Shown: positions 12,602-23,153, counted from the first letter of the stretch. The stretch is DNA of 64,000 bases from Nitrosococcus wardiae (GCF_004421105.1 NZ_CP038033.1:1879659-1943658), one strand, 5' to 3'. Program-made: numbers and translations. The notes: a model not told the origin generated them from the letters alone.

Positions 12602-13222
12602 GTGGAGCTCGCAGTGCAATCGCTCGCAGAAAACGCTGAAACGGGTATGATACAAGTATCCGATGTTGTGTTTGCTCAATACTTTAACGAGCCTCTTATC
12701 CATCAAGTGGTGACTGCTTATTTGGCGAAGGATCGAGCGGGCACGCGTGCTCAAAAAACACGCTCAGAAGTTCGAGGCGGTGGTGCTAAGCCTTTTCGCC
12801 AGAAAGGGACGGGGCGTGCTCGAGCAGGTACTATTCGGAGTCCCCTATGGCGGGGAGGCGGTAAGGTTTTTGCTGCTAAGCCGAGGGATTACTCGCAGAA
12901 GGTAAACAAAAAAATGTATCGAGCTGCTATGCGCTCGATCCTCTCGGAACTTGCGCGTCAAGATAGGTTGCGGGTGGTCAATGAAATTGTATTTCCTGAA
13001 CCTAAGACAAAGGAACTAGTTAAAATATTAAGGACTTATGATTGGCATAGCGTGTTGGTGGTGATTGCTGAAGATAATCCTAATCTTGAATTATCTGCTA
13101 GGAATATCCCGGCGGTTGCCGTGAATAACGCGAATAGTGTCAGTCCTGTTAACCTGATCCGGTTTGATGGGGTTCTAGCAACAGATGCTGCAATCCGTTG
13201 TTTTGAGGAGAGCCTCGCATGA
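12602..13222 (+). CDS. rplD: Ribosomal protein L4
   Basis: 50S protein lining the exit tunnel, 206 residues. The start is GTG 12602, supported by a strong AAGGAGG just upstream (about 12591-12597) and by alignment with the E. coli N-terminus MEL. The tunnel-loop motifs [15 protein letters not shown] and [15 protein letters not shown] are clear. The insert ENAETGM after residue 9 makes it slightly longer than E. coli L4 (201). In E. coli L4 represses the S10 operon through a leader upstream of rpsJ, which is absent here. The stop overlaps the rplW start by 4 bases. Confidence 0.97.
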   Translation: MELAVQSLAENAETGMIQVSDVVFAQYFNEPLIHQVVTAYLAKDRAGTRAQKTRSEVRGGGAKPFRQKGTGRARAGTIRSPLWRGGGKVFAAKPRDYSQKVNKKMYRAAMRSILSELARQDRLRVVNEIVFPEPKTKELVKILRTYDWHSVLVVIAEDNPNLELSARNIPAVAVNNANSVSPVNLIRFDGVLATDAAIRCFEESLA

Positions 13223-13515
13223 ACGAGGAGCGTTTAACTAAAGTTATTTTGGCGCCAGTGATTTCAGAAAAAAGCACCCTGGTAGGGGAAAAACATAACC
13301 AGGTGGTGCTGAAAGTGTTGCCCGACGCTAACAAGCGAGAGGTTAAACAGGCAGTTGAGCTTTTGTTTGATGTCAAAGTCGCTAGGGTGCGCACAGCACG
13401 TATTAAGGGAAAGAACAAGCGTTTTGGCCGTTACACCGGTCGCCGTAGTGATTGGAAAAAGGCTTATGTGTCGCTACAGGCAGGCCATGAGATTGACTTT
13501 ATGGGTGCCGAGTAA
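13219..13515 (+). CDS. rplW: Ribosomal protein L23
   Basis: 50S protein at the tunnel exit and docking site for trigger factor and SRP; 98 residues. The N-terminal segment [15 protein letters not shown] and [19 protein letters not shown] are diagnostic. It starts inside the rplD stop (ATGA overlap), implying translational coupling. Confidence 0.97.
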   Translation: MNEERLTKVILAPVISEKSTLVGEKHNQVVLKVLPDANKREVKQAVELLFDVKVARVRTARIKGKNKRFGRYTGRRSDWKKAYVSLQAGHEIDFMGAE

Positions 13516-13554
13516 ACGCGGGATTATTGCTTAAATAAATTAAGGAAAACGGCT

Positions 13555-14376
13555 ATGCCGATTGTAAAAGCTAAACCTACATCCGCTGGTCGCCGGTTTG
13601 TGATACAGATCACTTCTCCTGAATTATATAAGGGGAGGCCTTATCCGGCTTTGACTGAGAAGTTGAGCAAGAGCGGAGGCCGGAACAATCAGGGTAGAAT
13701 TACTGTTCGCCACTCCGGTGGTGGACATAAGCGGCTTTATCGAACTATTGATTTTAAACGCAATAAAATTGGTGTCCCCGGGCGTGTGGAAAGGATAGAG
13801 TACGATCCTAACCGTAGTGCTCATATTGCATTAATTAGTTATTCTGATGGCGAAAAGCGGTATATTATTGCACCCAAGGCAATCCAGGTTGGGACTTCAG
13901 TAATCTCTGGTCAGGATGCGCCAATTCGTGATGGGAATTGCCTTCCGCTACGAAATATTCCCGTGGGTACACTCGTGCATTGTGTCGAGCTAAAACCAGG
14001 TAAAGGAGCTCAATTGGCGCGGAGCGCTGGCGCCTCCTGCCAGTTGGTGGCTCGTGAAGGTCGTTATGCAATGTTGCGCCTACGCTCAGGTGAGATACGA
14101 AGAGTGCCGCTTGAATGTCGTGCAACGATTGGAGAAGTTGGCAATGATGGCCATGGCCTGGGTTCCCTAGGCAAAGCGGGAGCCAAGCGTTGGCGGGGGA
14201 AGCGCCCCACTGTGCGTGGAGTTGCAATGAATCCTGTGGACCATCCCCATGGAGGTGGCGAGGGTCGAACCTCAGGTGGCCGTCACCCGGTAAGCCCTTG
14301 GGGAGTCCCTACCAAAGGATATAAGACCCGCCGTAATAAGCGTACCGGGAAACTTATTGTGCGTCGACGTAAGTAA
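13555..14376 (+). CDS. rplB: Ribosomal protein L2
   Basis: 50S protein needed for subunit joining and peptidyltransferase activity, 273 residues, the usual length. It shows [20 protein letters not shown], the segment [13 protein letters not shown] in the variant [12 protein letters not shown], and the C-terminal [13 protein letters not shown] with the functionally important histidine. ATG 13555 is preceded by AAGGA. It stands in the normal S10 order between rplW and rpsS. Confidence 0.98.
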   Translation: MPIVKAKPTSAGRRFVIQITSPELYKGRPYPALTEKLSKSGGRNNQGRITVRHSGGGHKRLYRTIDFKRNKIGVPGRVERIEYDPNRSAHIALISYSDGEKRYIIAPKAIQVGTSVISGQDAPIRDGNCLPLRNIPVGTLVHCVELKPGKGAQLARSAGASCQLVAREGRYAMLRLRSGEIRRVPLECRATIGEVGNDGHGLGSLGKAGAKRWRGKRPTVRGVAMNPVDHPHGGGEGRTSGGRHPVSPWGVPTKGYKTRRNKRTGKLIVRRRK

Positions 14377-14397
14377 ATAACTCAGTGAGGATGAAGC

Positions 14398-14670
14398 ATG
14401 CCGCGTTCGATTAAAAAAGGCCCGTTTGTGGACCCCCACCTAATAAAGAAGGTGGCGGAGGCAAGCGCGACCCAGAGCCGACGTCCGATTAAGACGTGGT
14501 CACGTCGCTCAATGATCGTTCCGGAGATGATTGGATTGACAATTGCCGTGCATAATGGTCGGCAGCATGTCCCTATTTTTGTCACGGAGAACATGGTCGG
14601 TCATAAGTTGGGTGAATTTGCCCCGACTCGGACTTTTAAAGGCCATGTGGCTGACAAAAAGTCAAGGTAA
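14398..14670 (+). CDS. rpsS: Ribosomal protein S19
   Basis: 30S head protein, 90 residues. It begins [15 protein letters not shown] and contains [13 protein letters not shown] and the C-terminal [16 protein letters not shown], the full S19 signature. A GAGG ribosome-binding site lies before ATG 14398. Confidence 0.98.
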   Translation: MPRSIKKGPFVDPHLIKKVAEASATQSRRPIKTWSRRSMIVPEMIGLTIAVHNGRQHVPIFVTENMVGHKLGEFAPTRTFKGHVADKKSR

Positions 14671-14687
14671 CGGAGCGGAAGAGAAAG

Positions 14688-15020
14688 ATGGCAACTACAG
14701 CAACACTAAAATATGCGCGGCTGTCGGCACAAAAAGGTCGGCTAGTTGCCGACCAAATTCGTGGGCTACCTGTGGATAAGGCGTTAGATATTTTAAACTT
14801 TAGCCCCAAGAAGGCAGCAGAGATCATTAAGAAGGTGTTGGAATCAGCAGTTGCGAATGCTGAACATAACGATGGGGCTGATATCGATGAGCTGCGGGTT
14901 GCTGCTATTATGGTCAACGAAGGGCCTACCATGAAGCGAATCCGTGCAAGGGCTAGAGGCCGTGCTAGTCGGATTTTTAAACGTTCTTGCCATATCAGGG
15001 TGATAGTTGCAGAGGATTAG
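14688..15020 (+). CDS. rplV: Ribosomal protein L22
   Basis: 50S exit-tunnel protein, 110 residues. It shows [17 protein letters not shown], the SAVANAEHN segment, and the tunnel-loop region [15 protein letters not shown] with the KR pair at the macrolide-relevant tip. It stands in standard order between rpsS and rpsC. Confidence 0.98.
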   Translation: MATTATLKYARLSAQKGRLVADQIRGLPVDKALDILNFSPKKAAEIIKKVLESAVANAEHNDGADIDELRVAAIMVNEGPTMKRIRARARGRASRIFKRSCHIRVIVAED

Positions 15021-15032
15021 GAGAGCATAGGA

Positions 15033-15704
15033 ATGGGGCAGAAAGTACATCCTACCGGGATTCGCCTGGGTATCGTCAAGGACTGGAATTCTAAGTGGTA
15101 TGCAGATAGCAGCCAATTTAGTGATTTGCTCAATAATGATTTGGGGGTTCGCAGCCATCTTACCAAAAAGCTAGCCCATGCGTTAGTGAGTAATATTCAA
15201 ATTGACCGACCGGCACGTAATGCTCGGATTACTATACATACGGCGCGCCCAGGAATTGTCATTGGGAAAAAAGGCGAAGACATCAATAACTTGCGGCAAG
15301 AAGTCTCAGAGATGATGGGCATACCTGTTCATATTAACATCCAAGAGATCCGCAAGCCTGAGCTAGATGCTACGCTCGTTGCTGGAAATGTAGCGCAGCA
15401 GCTTGAGCGGCGAATCATGTTTCGTCGAGCCATGAAGCGTGCTGTTACTAATGCTATGCGTGTAGGTGCCCAAGGCATTCGAATAAAAGTCTCTGGACGC
15501 TTAAATGGGGCAGAGATTGCGCGTAATGAGTGGTATCGAGAGGGCCGAGTGCCATTGCATACGCTGCGCGCTAATATTGACTATGGTTTTGCTGAGGCGA
15601 AAACCACCTATGGAGTCCTTGGTGTCAAGGTGTGGATATTCAAGGGCGAAGTATTTGAACAGCCGGATCAGCAAGTTACCGCAGGGAACTCGGCGACAAG
15701 CTAA
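15033..15704 (+). CDS. rpsC: Ribosomal protein S3
   Basis: 30S protein with mRNA helicase activity at the entry tunnel, 223 residues. It begins [14 protein letters not shown]. The KH-type segment [13 protein letters not shown] and the C-terminal domain [17 protein letters not shown] are present. It starts 12 bases after rplV. Confidence 0.98.
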   Translation: MGQKVHPTGIRLGIVKDWNSKWYADSSQFSDLLNNDLGVRSHLTKKLAHALVSNIQIDRPARNARITIHTARPGIVIGKKGEDINNLRQEVSEMMGIPVHINIQEIRKPELDATLVAGNVAQQLERRIMFRRAMKRAVTNAMRVGAQGIRIKVSGRLNGAEIARNEWYREGRVPLHTLRANIDYGFAEAKTTYGVLGVKVWIFKGEVFEQPDQQVTAGNSATS

Positions 15705-15715
15705 GGTAATAGATG

Positions 15716-16129
15716 ATGTTACAGCCGAAAAGAACCAAGTTCCGTAAGCAACAAAAAGGCAGAAACCGTGGGCAATCGCTCCGGGGTAGCCAAGTAGATT
15801 TTGGTGAGTATGGATTGAAAGCCATTGGCCGAGGGAAGATTACAGCACGCCAAATTGAGGCTGCGCGTCGTGCTATGACAAGGTACATTAAGCGGGGTGG
15901 AAAAATTTGGATCAGGATTTTCCCAGATAAACCCATTACTCAAAAGCCCCTTGAAGTACGCCAAGGAAAAGGAAAGGGTAATGTAGAGTATTGGGCTGCC
16001 AATGTACAGCCTGGACGTGTCCTTTATGAGATGGAGGGGGTGCCGGAAGAAGTAGCACGAAGGGCTTTCGAGTTGGCAGCAGCTAAGTTGCCTGTTAAAA
16101 CAGTATTTGTTACACGGGCGGTCATGTAA
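15716..16129 (+). CDS. rplP: Ribosomal protein L16
   Basis: 50S protein near the A-site tRNA elbow, 137 residues. Two adjacent ATG codons occur (15713 and 15716); the second gives [11 protein letters not shown], matching the E. coli N-terminus, so I prefer it. [16 protein letters not shown] appears in the variant [18 protein letters not shown]. The stop shares one base with the rpmC start (TAATG). Confidence 0.97.
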   Translation: MLQPKRTKFRKQQKGRNRGQSLRGSQVDFGEYGLKAIGRGKITARQIEAARRAMTRYIKRGGKIWIRIFPDKPITQKPLEVRQGKGKGNVEYWAANVQPGRVLYEMEGVPEEVARRAFELAAAKLPVKTVFVTRAVM

Positions 16130-16323
16130 TGAAAGCTCAAGAGTTGCGAACAAAGACAGTGGATGAGTTGCAGAAGGAACTCCTGGAACTTTCTCGAGAG
16201 CAATTTAAACTGCGCATGCAAAAGGGTACCGGGCAATTGGCGCGAAATAGCGAGCTGAAACGAGTTCAACGCAGTATTGCTCGGGTTAAGACAGTACTAA
16301 CGGAAAGAGAGCGGGCGCAGTAG
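16129..16323 (+). CDS. rpmC: Ribosomal protein L29
   Basis: Small 50S protein at the tunnel exit beside L23, 64 residues, mostly helical. The segments [17 protein letters not shown] and [15 protein letters not shown] are characteristic. The start overlaps the rplP stop by one base, so coupled translation is likely. Confidence 0.97.
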   Translation: MKAQELRTKTVDELQKELLELSREQFKLRMQKGTGQLARNSELKRVQRSIARVKTVLTERERAQ

Positions 16324-16325
16324 AT

Positions 16326-16592
16326 ATGAGTGTGAGTGATCAGGAGAAATCTTTACGCACCGTTATTGGTCGTGTAGTGAGTGATAAAATGGATAAAACA
16401 ATCACGGTGCTGGTCGAACGTAGAGTTGCGCACCCTCTCTACAAAAAATATGTAAAGCGTTTCACAAAGTTACATGCTCATGATGAAAAGAATGAGTGCC
16501 GAGTGGGTGATGTGGTAGCAATCACAGCAACACGCCCGCTATCCAAGACTAAAACTTGGAAATTAGTTAATGTCCTTGAACGCACACGCTGA
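16326..16592 (+). CDS. rpsQ: Ribosomal protein S17
   Basis: Primary 16S rRNA-binding protein, 88 residues. It contains [28 protein letters not shown] and the C-terminal [11 protein letters not shown], all S17 signatures. It begins 3 bases after rpmC and is the last gene of the S10 group. Confidence 0.97.
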   Translation: MSVSDQEKSLRTVIGRVVSDKMDKTITVLVERRVAHPLYKKYVKRFTKLHAHDEKNECRVGDVVAITATRPLSKTKTWKLVNVLERTR

Positions 16593-16633
16593 ATAATGGT
16601 CGTTTTCCCGATGATATTAGGTGGAGAGCAATA

Positions 16634-17002
16634 ATGATTCAAATGCAGACCAGCTTAGAGGCGGCAGATAACAGCGGTGCTCGACGACTTGTTTGTATCA
16701 AAGTATTAGGTGGATCGCAGCGTCGCTATGCAGGAATTGGTGACGTTATTAAGGTTGCAGTTAAGGAGGCCATTCCGCGGGGCAAGGTCAAGAAAGGTGA
16801 AGTTTATAACGCAGTAATTGTGCGGACCAAAAAAGGCGTCCGTCGTGCAGACGGATCACTTATCCGGTTTGATAATAATGCCGCGGTATTATTAAATAAC
16901 CAGCTACAACCTATAGGTACTCGAATTTTTGGTCCTGTAACGCGGGAACTGCGGGTTGAAAATTTCATGAGGATAGTTTCTTTGGCCCCGGAAGTGTTGT
17001 AG
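16634..17002 (+). CDS. rplN: Ribosomal protein L14
   Basis: 50S subunit-interface protein, 122 residues, first of the spc group. [31 protein letters not shown] and the C-terminal [14 protein letters not shown] are diagnostic. The 41-base gap from rpsQ is too short to hold an obvious terminator, so the S10 and spc groups are probably cotranscribed. Confidence 0.98.
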   Translation: MIQMQTSLEAADNSGARRLVCIKVLGGSQRRYAGIGDVIKVAVKEAIPRGKVKKGEVYNAVIVRTKKGVRRADGSLIRFDNNAAVLLNNQLQPIGTRIFGPVTRELRVENFMRIVSLAPEVL

Positions 17003-17013
17003 GGAGGGTGATG

Positions 17014-17334
17014 ATGCGCAGAGTACGGATAGGCGATGAGGTTGTCGTTACCGCTGGTAGAAGTAGAGGGAAGCGAGGAAAAGTTTTACGCGTATTGAGC
17101 GGTGACCGCGTGATTGTAGAAGAAGTCAATATGGTGAAGCGCCACACTCGGCCTAATCCGGCCGCTAATAAGCCAGGAGGAATTGTCGAGCAGGAAGCGC
17201 CGGTGCATATTTCCAATGTCATGCTTTACAACCCGGTTACCGAGAAAGGTGATCGAGTTGGTTTTAGGAGATTGGAAGATGGCCGTAAGGTACGCTATTT
17301 CAAGTCAAACGGTGAAGTTGTTGACGCTTCTTAG
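17014..17334 (+). CDS. rplX: Ribosomal protein L24
   Basis: 50S assembly-initiator protein with a KOW motif; 106 residues from ATG 17014. In-frame GTG 17008 and ATG 17011 are alternatives, but GGGAGG at 17002-17007 is best spaced for 17014. [20 protein letters not shown] is the KOW region, and [11 protein letters not shown] follows as in other L24 proteins. Confidence 0.95.
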   Translation: MRRVRIGDEVVVTAGRSRGKRGKVLRVLSGDRVIVEEVNMVKRHTRPNPAANKPGGIVEQEAPVHISNVMLYNPVTEKGDRVGFRRLEDGRKVRYFKSNGEVVDAS

Positions 17335-17392
17335 TTTAGGCAGAATATCCGAAGTTACTCGGGCTTAATACAAGGCTCAGTGGTAGATTAGT

Positions 17393-17932
17393 ATGGTAAG
17401 GTTACAAGAATATTACCGGGACACCGTTATTAATCAGTTGCGGGAACAATTTGGTTATCAGTCAGTGATGGCAGTGCCTCGTATCGAAAAGATCACCTTG
17501 AATATGGGGGTGGGGGAAGCCGTTGGGGATAAAAAAATTCTAGAGCATGCGATGGATGACATGGCTAAAATATCTGGCCAAAAACCAGTAGCCACTCGTG
17601 CGCGGAATTCGGTAGCAGGGTTTAAGATCCGTAAGGGCTGGCCCATTGGGTGTAAAGTTACCTTGCGCCGCGATCGGATGTATGAATTTTTAGATCGCTT
17701 CATTAACATCGCGATTCCTCGCATCCGAGACTTCCGTGGACTGGGTCCCAAGTCTTTTGACGGAAGGGGTAATTATAATATGGGGATTCGTGAACAGATT
17801 ATCTTCCCGGAGATCGACTATGACCAGATCGATACTATACGGGGAATGAACATTACCATAGCGACCACAGCCAAGACGGATGAAGAAGGTCGTGTGTTGC
17901 TTAGGGCATTTAATTTTCCTTTTAGGACATAG
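17393..17932 (+). CDS. rplE: Ribosomal protein L5
   Basis: 5S rRNA-binding protein of the 50S central protuberance, 179 residues. [32 protein letters not shown] and [16 protein letters not shown] are L5 hallmarks. It stands in spc order between rplX and rpsN. No strong Shine-Dalgarno is visible before ATG 17393. Confidence 0.98.
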   Translation: MVRLQEYYRDTVINQLREQFGYQSVMAVPRIEKITLNMGVGEAVGDKKILEHAMDDMAKISGQKPVATRARNSVAGFKIRKGWPIGCKVTLRRDRMYEFLDRFINIAIPRIRDFRGLGPKSFDGRGNYNMGIREQIIFPEIDYDQIDTIRGMNITIATTAKTDEEGRVLLRAFNFPFRT

Positions 17933-17956
17933 ACGTAGCAGGGCTAGAAGTTAGGG

Positions 17957-18262
17957 ATGTCAAAAAAGTGCATGATTAATCGAGAGTTGAAGCGGGTACG
18001 CACGGCGCGTAAATATGCGGCCAAGCGAGCAGAATTAAAAACACGGATGCAGGATGAAAGTCTCAGCCCAGAGGAGCGGGAAAAGGCAATGCTTAAATTC
18101 CATAGCCTGCCAAGGGATTCTTCGCCTGTGCGCCAACGGAGGCGTTGTCGTTTAACCGGAAGACCTCGTGGTTATGTACGCAAATTCGGTTTATCCCGTA
18201 ACAAACTGCGTGAAGTGGCGATGCGTGGGGATGTTCCAGGGCTGGTTAAGGCCAGTTGGTAA
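17957..18262 (+). CDS. rpsN: Ribosomal protein S14 (zinc-free type)
   Basis: 30S head protein, 101 residues, the long zinc-independent form. The two CxxC pairs of the short form are absent. C-terminal [19 protein letters not shown] and [18 protein letters not shown] match the E. coli-type protein. Confidence 0.97.
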   Translation: MSKKCMINRELKRVRTARKYAAKRAELKTRMQDESLSPEEREKAMLKFHSLPRDSSPVRQRRRCRLTGRPRGYVRKFGLSRNKLREVAMRGDVPGLVKASW

Positions 18263-18304
18263 CCATCTATAAAAGTGTAAGAGCGCAAAGGGGCTAGAAA
18301 TACC

Positions 18305-18697
18305 ATGAGTATGACCGATCCAATCTCGGACATGCTGACGCGGGTGCGTAACGGTCAAAGTGCGGGCAAGTTAGAAGTCAGTATGCCTTCGTCAAAATTG
18401 AAGGAAAGTATTGCTCGCGTGCTGAAAGAAGAAGGTTATATTGAGGATTATAGGGTGGAGGATGATACCAAGCCCGTCTTGGTCGTGCGCTTAAAGTATC
18501 ATGAAGGTAAGCCCGTGATCGACGAAATTCAACGGGTAAGCCGCCCCGGGCTGCGTATATATAAAGGCAAGGATAGGTTGCCTAGGATCCGTGGTGGGTT
18601 AGGTATTGCCATCGTCTCTACGTCTCGCGGTGTTATGACCGATAAAGCTGCACGATCTGCTGGTGAAGGCGGCGAAGTATTGTGCTACGTTGCCTAA
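18305..18697 (+). CDS. rpsH: Ribosomal protein S8
   Basis: 16S rRNA-binding protein, 130 residues. It begins [18 protein letters not shown] and carries [19 protein letters not shown] and the C-terminal [19 protein letters not shown]. In E. coli S8 represses spc translation at rplE. A comparable site before rplE was not evident by eye. Confidence 0.98.
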   Translation: MSMTDPISDMLTRVRNGQSAGKLEVSMPSSKLKESIARVLKEEGYIEDYRVEDDTKPVLVVRLKYHEGKPVIDEIQRVSRPGLRIYKGKDRLPRIRGGLGIAIVSTSRGVMTDKAARSAGEGGEVLCYVA

Positions 18698-18711
18698 AGA
18701 GGTAGGGAAAG

Positions 18712-19245
18712 ATGTCAAGAATTGCGAATAACCCAGTGACGATCCCGAAGGGTGTCGAAGTCACATTTGCTGGCAACAATATTGAGGTAAAGGGAGCAAA
18801 GGGTTCTCTTGGACTTGCCATTCATCCCTTCGTACAAGTAACCCAGGAAGGGGAAGTCCTGTCTTTTGCGCCAAAGGGGGCAGAGAAACAGGCAGAAGCG
18901 CTTAGTGGAACTACCCGCGCTTTAGTAAATAATATGGTACAGGGCGTTAGCCAAGGGTTCGAGCGACGTTTGCAACTAGTGGGGGTAGGTTACCGAGCAC
19001 AGATGCAAGGGCAAAAGCTTGTGCTTAATTTAGGTTACTCTCATCCTATCGAATTTACCGCGCCAGCGAATCTGACTATTGAGGTGCCGAGTCCGACAGA
19101 AATAGTTATCAAAGGGGCTGATAAGCAGCAAGTTGGACAAGTTGCGGCAAATATTCGCGGATTTAGGCCGCCTGAACCTTATAAGGGAAAAGGTGTGCGC
19201 TATGCAGACGAGATAGTTGTGCGCAAGGAAGCGAAGAAGAAATAG
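18712..19245 (+). CDS. rplF: Ribosomal protein L6
   Basis: 50S protein near the sarcin-ricin loop, 177 residues, two related domains. IPKGVEVTFAGNNIEVKGAKG, GYRAQMQGQKLVLNLGYSHP and the C-terminal RPPEPYKGKGVRYADE are characteristic. It begins 14 bases after rpsH with a GAGG site. Confidence 0.98.
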   Translation: MSRIANNPVTIPKGVEVTFAGNNIEVKGAKGSLGLAIHPFVQVTQEGEVLSFAPKGAEKQAEALSGTTRALVNNMVQGVSQGFERRLQLVGVGYRAQMQGQKLVLNLGYSHPIEFTAPANLTIEVPSPTEIVIKGADKQQVGQVAANIRGFRPPEPYKGKGVRYADEIVVRKEAKKK

Positions 19246-19266
19246 CAAAGGTAGGAATGTAGTAGC

Positions 19267-19620
19267 GTGGATAAAAAAGTAGCAAGGTTACGACGTGCGA
19301 CTAAAGTGCGACACAAAATCCGTGAGCAGGGAGTAGCGCGATTAACAGTTCATCGCACTCCTAAGCATATTTATGTGCAGATAATCAAACCGATAGGCGG
19401 GGATGTCGTTGCCAGTGCCTCAACACTAGAGCCAGCGTTAAAGCAACAGTTGAAGAATACTGGTAATAAAGAAGCAGCCATCACTGTTGGCAAGGTAATT
19501 GCTGAACGGGCTAAGGCGCAGGGTATTGCGAAGGTTGCCTTTGACCGCTCTGGTTACAAATATCATGGCCGGGTAAAGGCATTAGCAGACGCGGCCCGTG
19601 AAGGTGGATTACAGTTTTAA
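19267..19620 (+). CDS. rplR: Ribosomal protein L18
   Basis: 5S rRNA-binding protein, 117 residues. GTG 19267 is the start, giving the N-terminus [15 protein letters not shown] like E. coli. [15 protein letters not shown] and the C-terminal [24 protein letters not shown] are diagnostic. Confidence 0.97.
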   Translation: MDKKVARLRRATKVRHKIREQGVARLTVHRTPKHIYVQIIKPIGGDVVASASTLEPALKQQLKNTGNKEAAITVGKVIAERAKAQGIAKVAFDRSGYKYHGRVKALADAAREGGLQF

Positions 19621-19632
19621 GGGTTGGAGTTG

Positions 19633-20142
19633 ATGTCACAGACAGATCGGCGGGTAACAGGAGATGCATTGCTGGAAAAATTGGTTGGCGTAAGACGCGT
19701 TGCCAAGGTGGTAAAGGGTGGGCGCCAATTTGGTTTTTCGGCTTTGACAGTGGTAGGTGATGGTAAGGGCCGTGTTGGATTTGGTCGAGGTAAGGCTCGC
19801 GAGGTTCCCGTTGCCATTCAGAAAGCTATGGAAAACGCGAGGAAAAATATGATTTTTGTTCCCCTAAAAGGGGATACGCTGCAACATCCTATTACCGTCC
19901 GCCATGGTGCTGCCAAGGTCCATATGCAGCCTGCCTCTGAGGGAACAGGGATCATTGCCGGAGGCGCGATGCGCGCTGTTTTTGAGGTTGTGGGTGTGCA
20001 TAATGTTTTAGCAAAATGCATAGGTTCGGCAAATCCTGTAAACGTGGTACGAGCTACGGTTAAGGGGCTTGTAGAGATGTCAAACCCAGAAGGCATTGCC
20101 GCTAAACGGGGCAAGACCCTCGAAGATATTATGGGTGAGTGA
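19633..20142 (+). CDS. rpsE: Ribosomal protein S5
   Basis: 30S protein involved in fidelity and mRNA unwinding, 169 residues from ATG 19633. An upstream in-frame TTG at 19624 would add only three residues; AAGGG at 19619-19623 fits ATG better. [31 protein letters not shown] is the RNA-binding fold segment (positions 19693-19785). [15 protein letters not shown] and the C-terminal KRGKTLEDI are typical. Confidence 0.97.
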   Translation: MSQTDRRVTGDALLEKLVGVRRVAKVVKGGRQFGFSALTVVGDGKGRVGFGRGKAREVPVAIQKAMENARKNMIFVPLKGDTLQHPITVRHGAAKVHMQPASEGTGIIAGGAMRAVFEVVGVHNVLAKCIGSANPVNVVRATVKGLVEMSNPEGIAAKRGKTLEDIMGE

Positions 20143-20333
20143 TGGCAACGCAAAAGACAACACTCAAGGTTACATTGGTGAAAAGCACTATTGGACGGTT
20201 AGCGAAACATAAAGCATGTGTAGCTGGCTTAGGACTTCGTCGTATTGGGCAAACAGTTGAGGTCATTGACACTCCAGAGAATCGAGGGATGATTCAAAAA
20301 GTGTCTTACCTTCTAAGGTTAGAGGCAGGCTAG
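20142..20333 (+). CDS. rpmD: Ribosomal protein L30
   Basis: Small 50S protein, 63 residues. ATG 20142 shares one base with the rpsE stop (TGATG). [18 protein letters not shown] and [20 protein letters not shown] are L30 signatures. Confidence 0.97.
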   Translation: MATQKTTLKVTLVKSTIGRLAKHKACVAGLGLRRIGQTVEVIDTPENRGMIQKVSYLLRLEAG

Positions 20334-20334
20334 A

Positions 20335-20769
20335 ATGCGATTAAATATGATCTCTTCAGCCCCTGGTGCTAAACAGACAGGAAAACGTGCTGGGCGCGGT
20401 ATTGGGTCTGGTTTGGGTAAAACTTGCGGTCGTGGCCACAAGGGTCAAAAATCCCGCTCAGGGGGATTCCATAAGGTTGGCTTTGAGGGTGGGCAGATGC
20501 CTTTGCAAAGGCGTGTCCCTAAAATTGGTTTCCATTCTCGCAAGGCCCGCTTTTCGGCCGAGGTACGCCTAGATCAGCTTGCGAAGCTGGAAGTTGATAC
20601 AATAGATCTGTCTGTCCTTATCGAGGCTGGTTTGGTTCCAAAGCGAGCCAAGCGCGTTAAAGTAATTGCCTCGGGTAAGATTGATAAACTAGTAAATCTG
20701 CAGGGCATTGGAGCATCTGCAGGCGCACGTAAAGCTATTGAAGCGGCAGGCGGCCGCATCGGAGAATAA
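20335..20769 (+). CDS. rplO: Ribosomal protein L15
   Basis: 50S late-assembly protein, 144 residues. The glycine-rich basic N-terminus ([21 protein letters not shown]) spans 20386-20448. [18 protein letters not shown] follows, and the C-terminal [12 protein letters not shown] is usual. It starts one base after the rpmD stop. Confidence 0.97.
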   Translation: MRLNMISSAPGAKQTGKRAGRGIGSGLGKTCGRGHKGQKSRSGGFHKVGFEGGQMPLQRRVPKIGFHSRKARFSAEVRLDQLAKLEVDTIDLSVLIEAGLVPKRAKRVKVIASGKIDKLVNLQGIGASAGARKAIEAAGGRIGE

Positions 20770-20771
20770 CT

Positions 20772-22133
20772 GTGGCGAAACGCGCCTCCAAAAAGTCATT
20801 AGACCAGGGCACTTTTGGTAAATTAACGGAGTTGCGCCAAAGGCTACTCTTTGTTCTGGGCGCCTTGTTGGTTTATCGGATCGGTACCTTTATCCCCGTT
20901 CCAGGGATTGATCCGGTGACTTTAGCTGCTTTGTTTGAGCAGCAGCGTGGTACCATTTTAGACATGTTTAACATGTTTTCTGGAGGTGCGTTAGAGCGCT
21001 TATCAGTCTTTGCATTGGGGATTATGCCGTATATCTCGGCCTCTATCATTATGCAATTACTAACGGTCGTCCACCCTAAGTTGGAGCAGCTAAGGAAAGA
21101 GGGTGCTTCGGGGCGGCGGAAAATTACCCAATATACGCGCTATGGTACGCTGGTACTAGCTACAATACAGGCGATCGGCGTAGCGATTGCTTTGGAGTCC
21201 CAACAGGTGGGGGGGGCGTCGGTGGTTATTGAAGCAGGCCTGGTTTTTAGGGTAACAGCCGTGGTGACATTGGTTACCGGGACTTTATTCCTAATGTGGT
21301 TAGGGGAGCAAATCACTGAGCGCGGTATAGGAAATGGAATTTCATTAATTATCTTTGCGGGTATTGTCGCTGGGTTGCCTTCGGCGCTAGGTGGAACGTT
21401 GGAACTAGCACGAACTGGCGAGCTGCATACTTTTACAGTATTGGTGCTTTTGACGCTGGCTGTGTTGGTGACTGCTTTTGTGGTGTTTATGGAGCGGGCC
21501 CAACGCCGTATCCCGGTACACTATGCTAAGCAGCAACATGGAAGAAGAGTCTATGGGGGCCAGGTGAGCCATCTGCCATTAAAAGTAAATATGGCGGGTG
21601 TTATTCCCCCTATTTTTGCATCAAGCATTATTTTATTTCCTGCAACGGTAGCAAGTTGGTTTGGCTCCAGTGAAGGCATGGGGTGGCTCCGGGATCTCGC
21701 AGCTACTCTTTCACCAGGGCAGCCTATTTACGTACTGCTATATGCCGTAGCTATTATTTTCTTTTGTTTTTTCTATACAGCATTGGTATTTAATCCGAAA
21801 GAGACAGCGGATAATCTGAAAAAATCAGGAGCATTTATTCCAGGAATACGGCCAGGAGCACAGACTACTCGGTATATCGATACAGTAATGGGACGGCTTA
21901 CCTTGGGTGGTGCGATTTATGTCACTGCGGTATGTCTTCTACCAGAGTTTTTAATTTTATATTGGAACGTTCCGTTTTATTTTGGAGGCACCTCATTACT
22001 GATCATTGTGGTTGTGGTTATGGATTTTGTTGCCCAGGTGCAGGCCCATCTAATGTCTCATCAGTACGAGAGTTTGTTGAAGAAATCGCAATTGAAGGGA
22101 AGTGGGGCGACCACTGGAAGTCTACTACATTGA
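20772..22133 (+). CDS. secY: SecY protein-translocase channel subunit
   Basis: Central pore of the SecYEG inner-membrane translocon, 453 residues (E. coli 443), ten predicted membrane segments. The start is GTG 20772, two bases after the rplO stop. [14 protein letters not shown] in TM1, [24 protein letters not shown] around the plug and TM2, and [22 protein letters not shown] in the C5 cytoplasmic loop are diagnostic. It is embedded in the spc operon as in other gammaproteobacteria. Confidence 0.98.
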   Translation: MAKRASKKSLDQGTFGKLTELRQRLLFVLGALLVYRIGTFIPVPGIDPVTLAALFEQQRGTILDMFNMFSGGALERLSVFALGIMPYISASIIMQLLTVVHPKLEQLRKEGASGRRKITQYTRYGTLVLATIQAIGVAIALESQQVGGASVVIEAGLVFRVTAVVTLVTGTLFLMWLGEQITERGIGNGISLIIFAGIVAGLPSALGGTLELARTGELHTFTVLVLLTLAVLVTAFVVFMERAQRRIPVHYAKQQHGRRVYGGQVSHLPLKVNMAGVIPPIFASSIILFPATVASWFGSSEGMGWLRDLAATLSPGQPIYVLLYAVAIIFFCFFYTALVFNPKETADNLKKSGAFIPGIRPGAQTTRYIDTVMGRLTLGGAIYVTAVCLLPEFLILYWNVPFYFGGTSLLIIVVVVMDFVAQVQAHLMSHQYESLLKKSQLKGSGATTGSLLH

Positions 22134-22158
22134 TTGGTAAAGGGGCAGGAGTGGGTTA

Positions 22159-22272
22159 ATGAAAGTTCGTGCTTCAGTAAAGAAAGTTTGCCGCCATTGC
22201 AAGGTTGTGCGTCGGAAAGGCGTTGTGCGAATTATATGTAAAGATGCCCGCCATAAGCAGCGCCAGGGGTAA
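22159..22272 (+). CDS. rpmJ: Ribosomal protein L36
   Basis: Very small 50S protein, 37 residues. The frame reads [20 protein letters not shown] and ends [10 protein letters not shown] at TAA 22270-22272. Two cysteines in CRHC, a later cysteine, and a histidine (CKDARH) give the C4-type zinc-binding version. It ends the spc group, as in E. coli. Confidence 0.97.
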   Translation: MKVRASVKKVCRHCKVVRRKGVVRIICKDARHKQRQG

Positions 22273-22300
22273 AAGTTTTTAGTTGGATTAACTAAGATGG

Positions 22301-22347
22301 TTGCCAGTGTGTTAACTGATAGAGTAAAATGCGCGGTTTCGCGAAAC
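22301..22347 (+). promoter_or_regulatory. Candidate alpha-operon promoter and leader palindrome
   Basis: TTGCCA (22301-22306) and TAAAAT (22325-22330) are separated by 18 bases, a plausible sigma-70 promoter. Immediately after it is a perfect 12-base palindrome at 22336-22347 (GTTTCGCGAAAC). The 105-base rpmJ-rpsM gap is the longest between secY and rpoA, and in E. coli this leader binds S4. Promoter and S4 control are inferred. Confidence 0.4.
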
Positions 22348-22377
22348 ACAATTGACAGCCTTATGGAGATGAGGTGA

Positions 22378-22734
22378 ATGGCCCGTATTGCTGGAATTAA
22401 TATCCCGGTGCACAAGCACACGGTAATTGCGCTTACTTCCATTTATGGAGTAGGCCCGACCCGGGCTAAGAAGATCTGTGAGGCAGCTGGTATCGCCTCT
22501 AATAAGAAAGTTAAAGATCTTTCTGAAAGTGAGCTAGAAGGGTTGCGCGCTGAGGTTGCGAAGTATCCTGTCGAAGGTGACTTGCGGCGTGAAATAAGCA
22601 TGGATATTAAACGATTGATGGACCTGGGTTGTTACCGTGGGCTTCGCCATCGTAGGGGGCTCCCAGTGCGGGGGCAGCGTACCCAGACGAATGCAAGGAC
22701 ACGTAAGGGCCCGCGGCGGTTAGTTAGGAAGTAA
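22378..22734 (+). CDS. rpsM: Ribosomal protein S13
   Basis: 30S head protein contacting tRNA and the 50S, 118 residues. It begins [20 protein letters not shown], then [12 protein letters not shown], and ends in [30 protein letters not shown] site precedes ATG 22378. It is the first gene of the alpha group. Confidence 0.98.
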   Translation: MARIAGINIPVHKHTVIALTSIYGVGPTRAKKICEAAGIASNKKVKDLSESELEGLRAEVAKYPVEGDLRREISMDIKRLMDLGCYRGLRHRRGLPVRGQRTQTNARTRKGPRRLVRK

Positions 22735-22754
22735 GGCAAAGTCGAGTAGGATAG

Positions 22755-23138
22755 ATGGCGAAAGCGAGTGCAAAAAAACGGGTAAAACGGGTCGTCGTTG
22801 ACGGTATTGCCCATATTCATGCCTCTTTTAATAATACGATTGTGACGATTACTGACCGCCAGGGGAACACCCTCGCATGGGCGACATCCGGAGGTAGTGG
22901 TTTCCGAGGTTCACGTAAGAGTACGCCATTTGCTGCCCAGGTAGCTGCTGAGAGAGCTGGACGAGTAGTTCAAGAGATGGGCATGAAGAATTTGGAAGTG
23001 CATGTTAAAGGGCCAGGACCCGGGCGCGAATCCGCTGCCCGAGCTCTGAATAATGTAGGATTTAAGATTACCAATATCGCGGATGTTACACCCATCCCCC
23101 ATAATGGATGCCGTCCCCCTAAAAAGCGAAGAGTTTGA
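22755..23138 (+). CDS. rpsK: Ribosomal protein S11
   Basis: 30S platform protein, 127 residues. [35 protein letters not shown] and the C-terminal [16 protein letters not shown] are diagnostic. It lies between rpsM and rpsD in the conserved order. Confidence 0.98.
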   Translation: MAKASAKKRVKRVVVDGIAHIHASFNNTIVTITDRQGNTLAWATSGGSGFRGSRKSTPFAAQVAAERAGRVVQEMGMKNLEVHVKGPGPGRESAARALNNVGFKITNIADVTPIPHNGCRPPKKRRV

Positions 23139-23153
23139 GAAGGAGAATTAACG

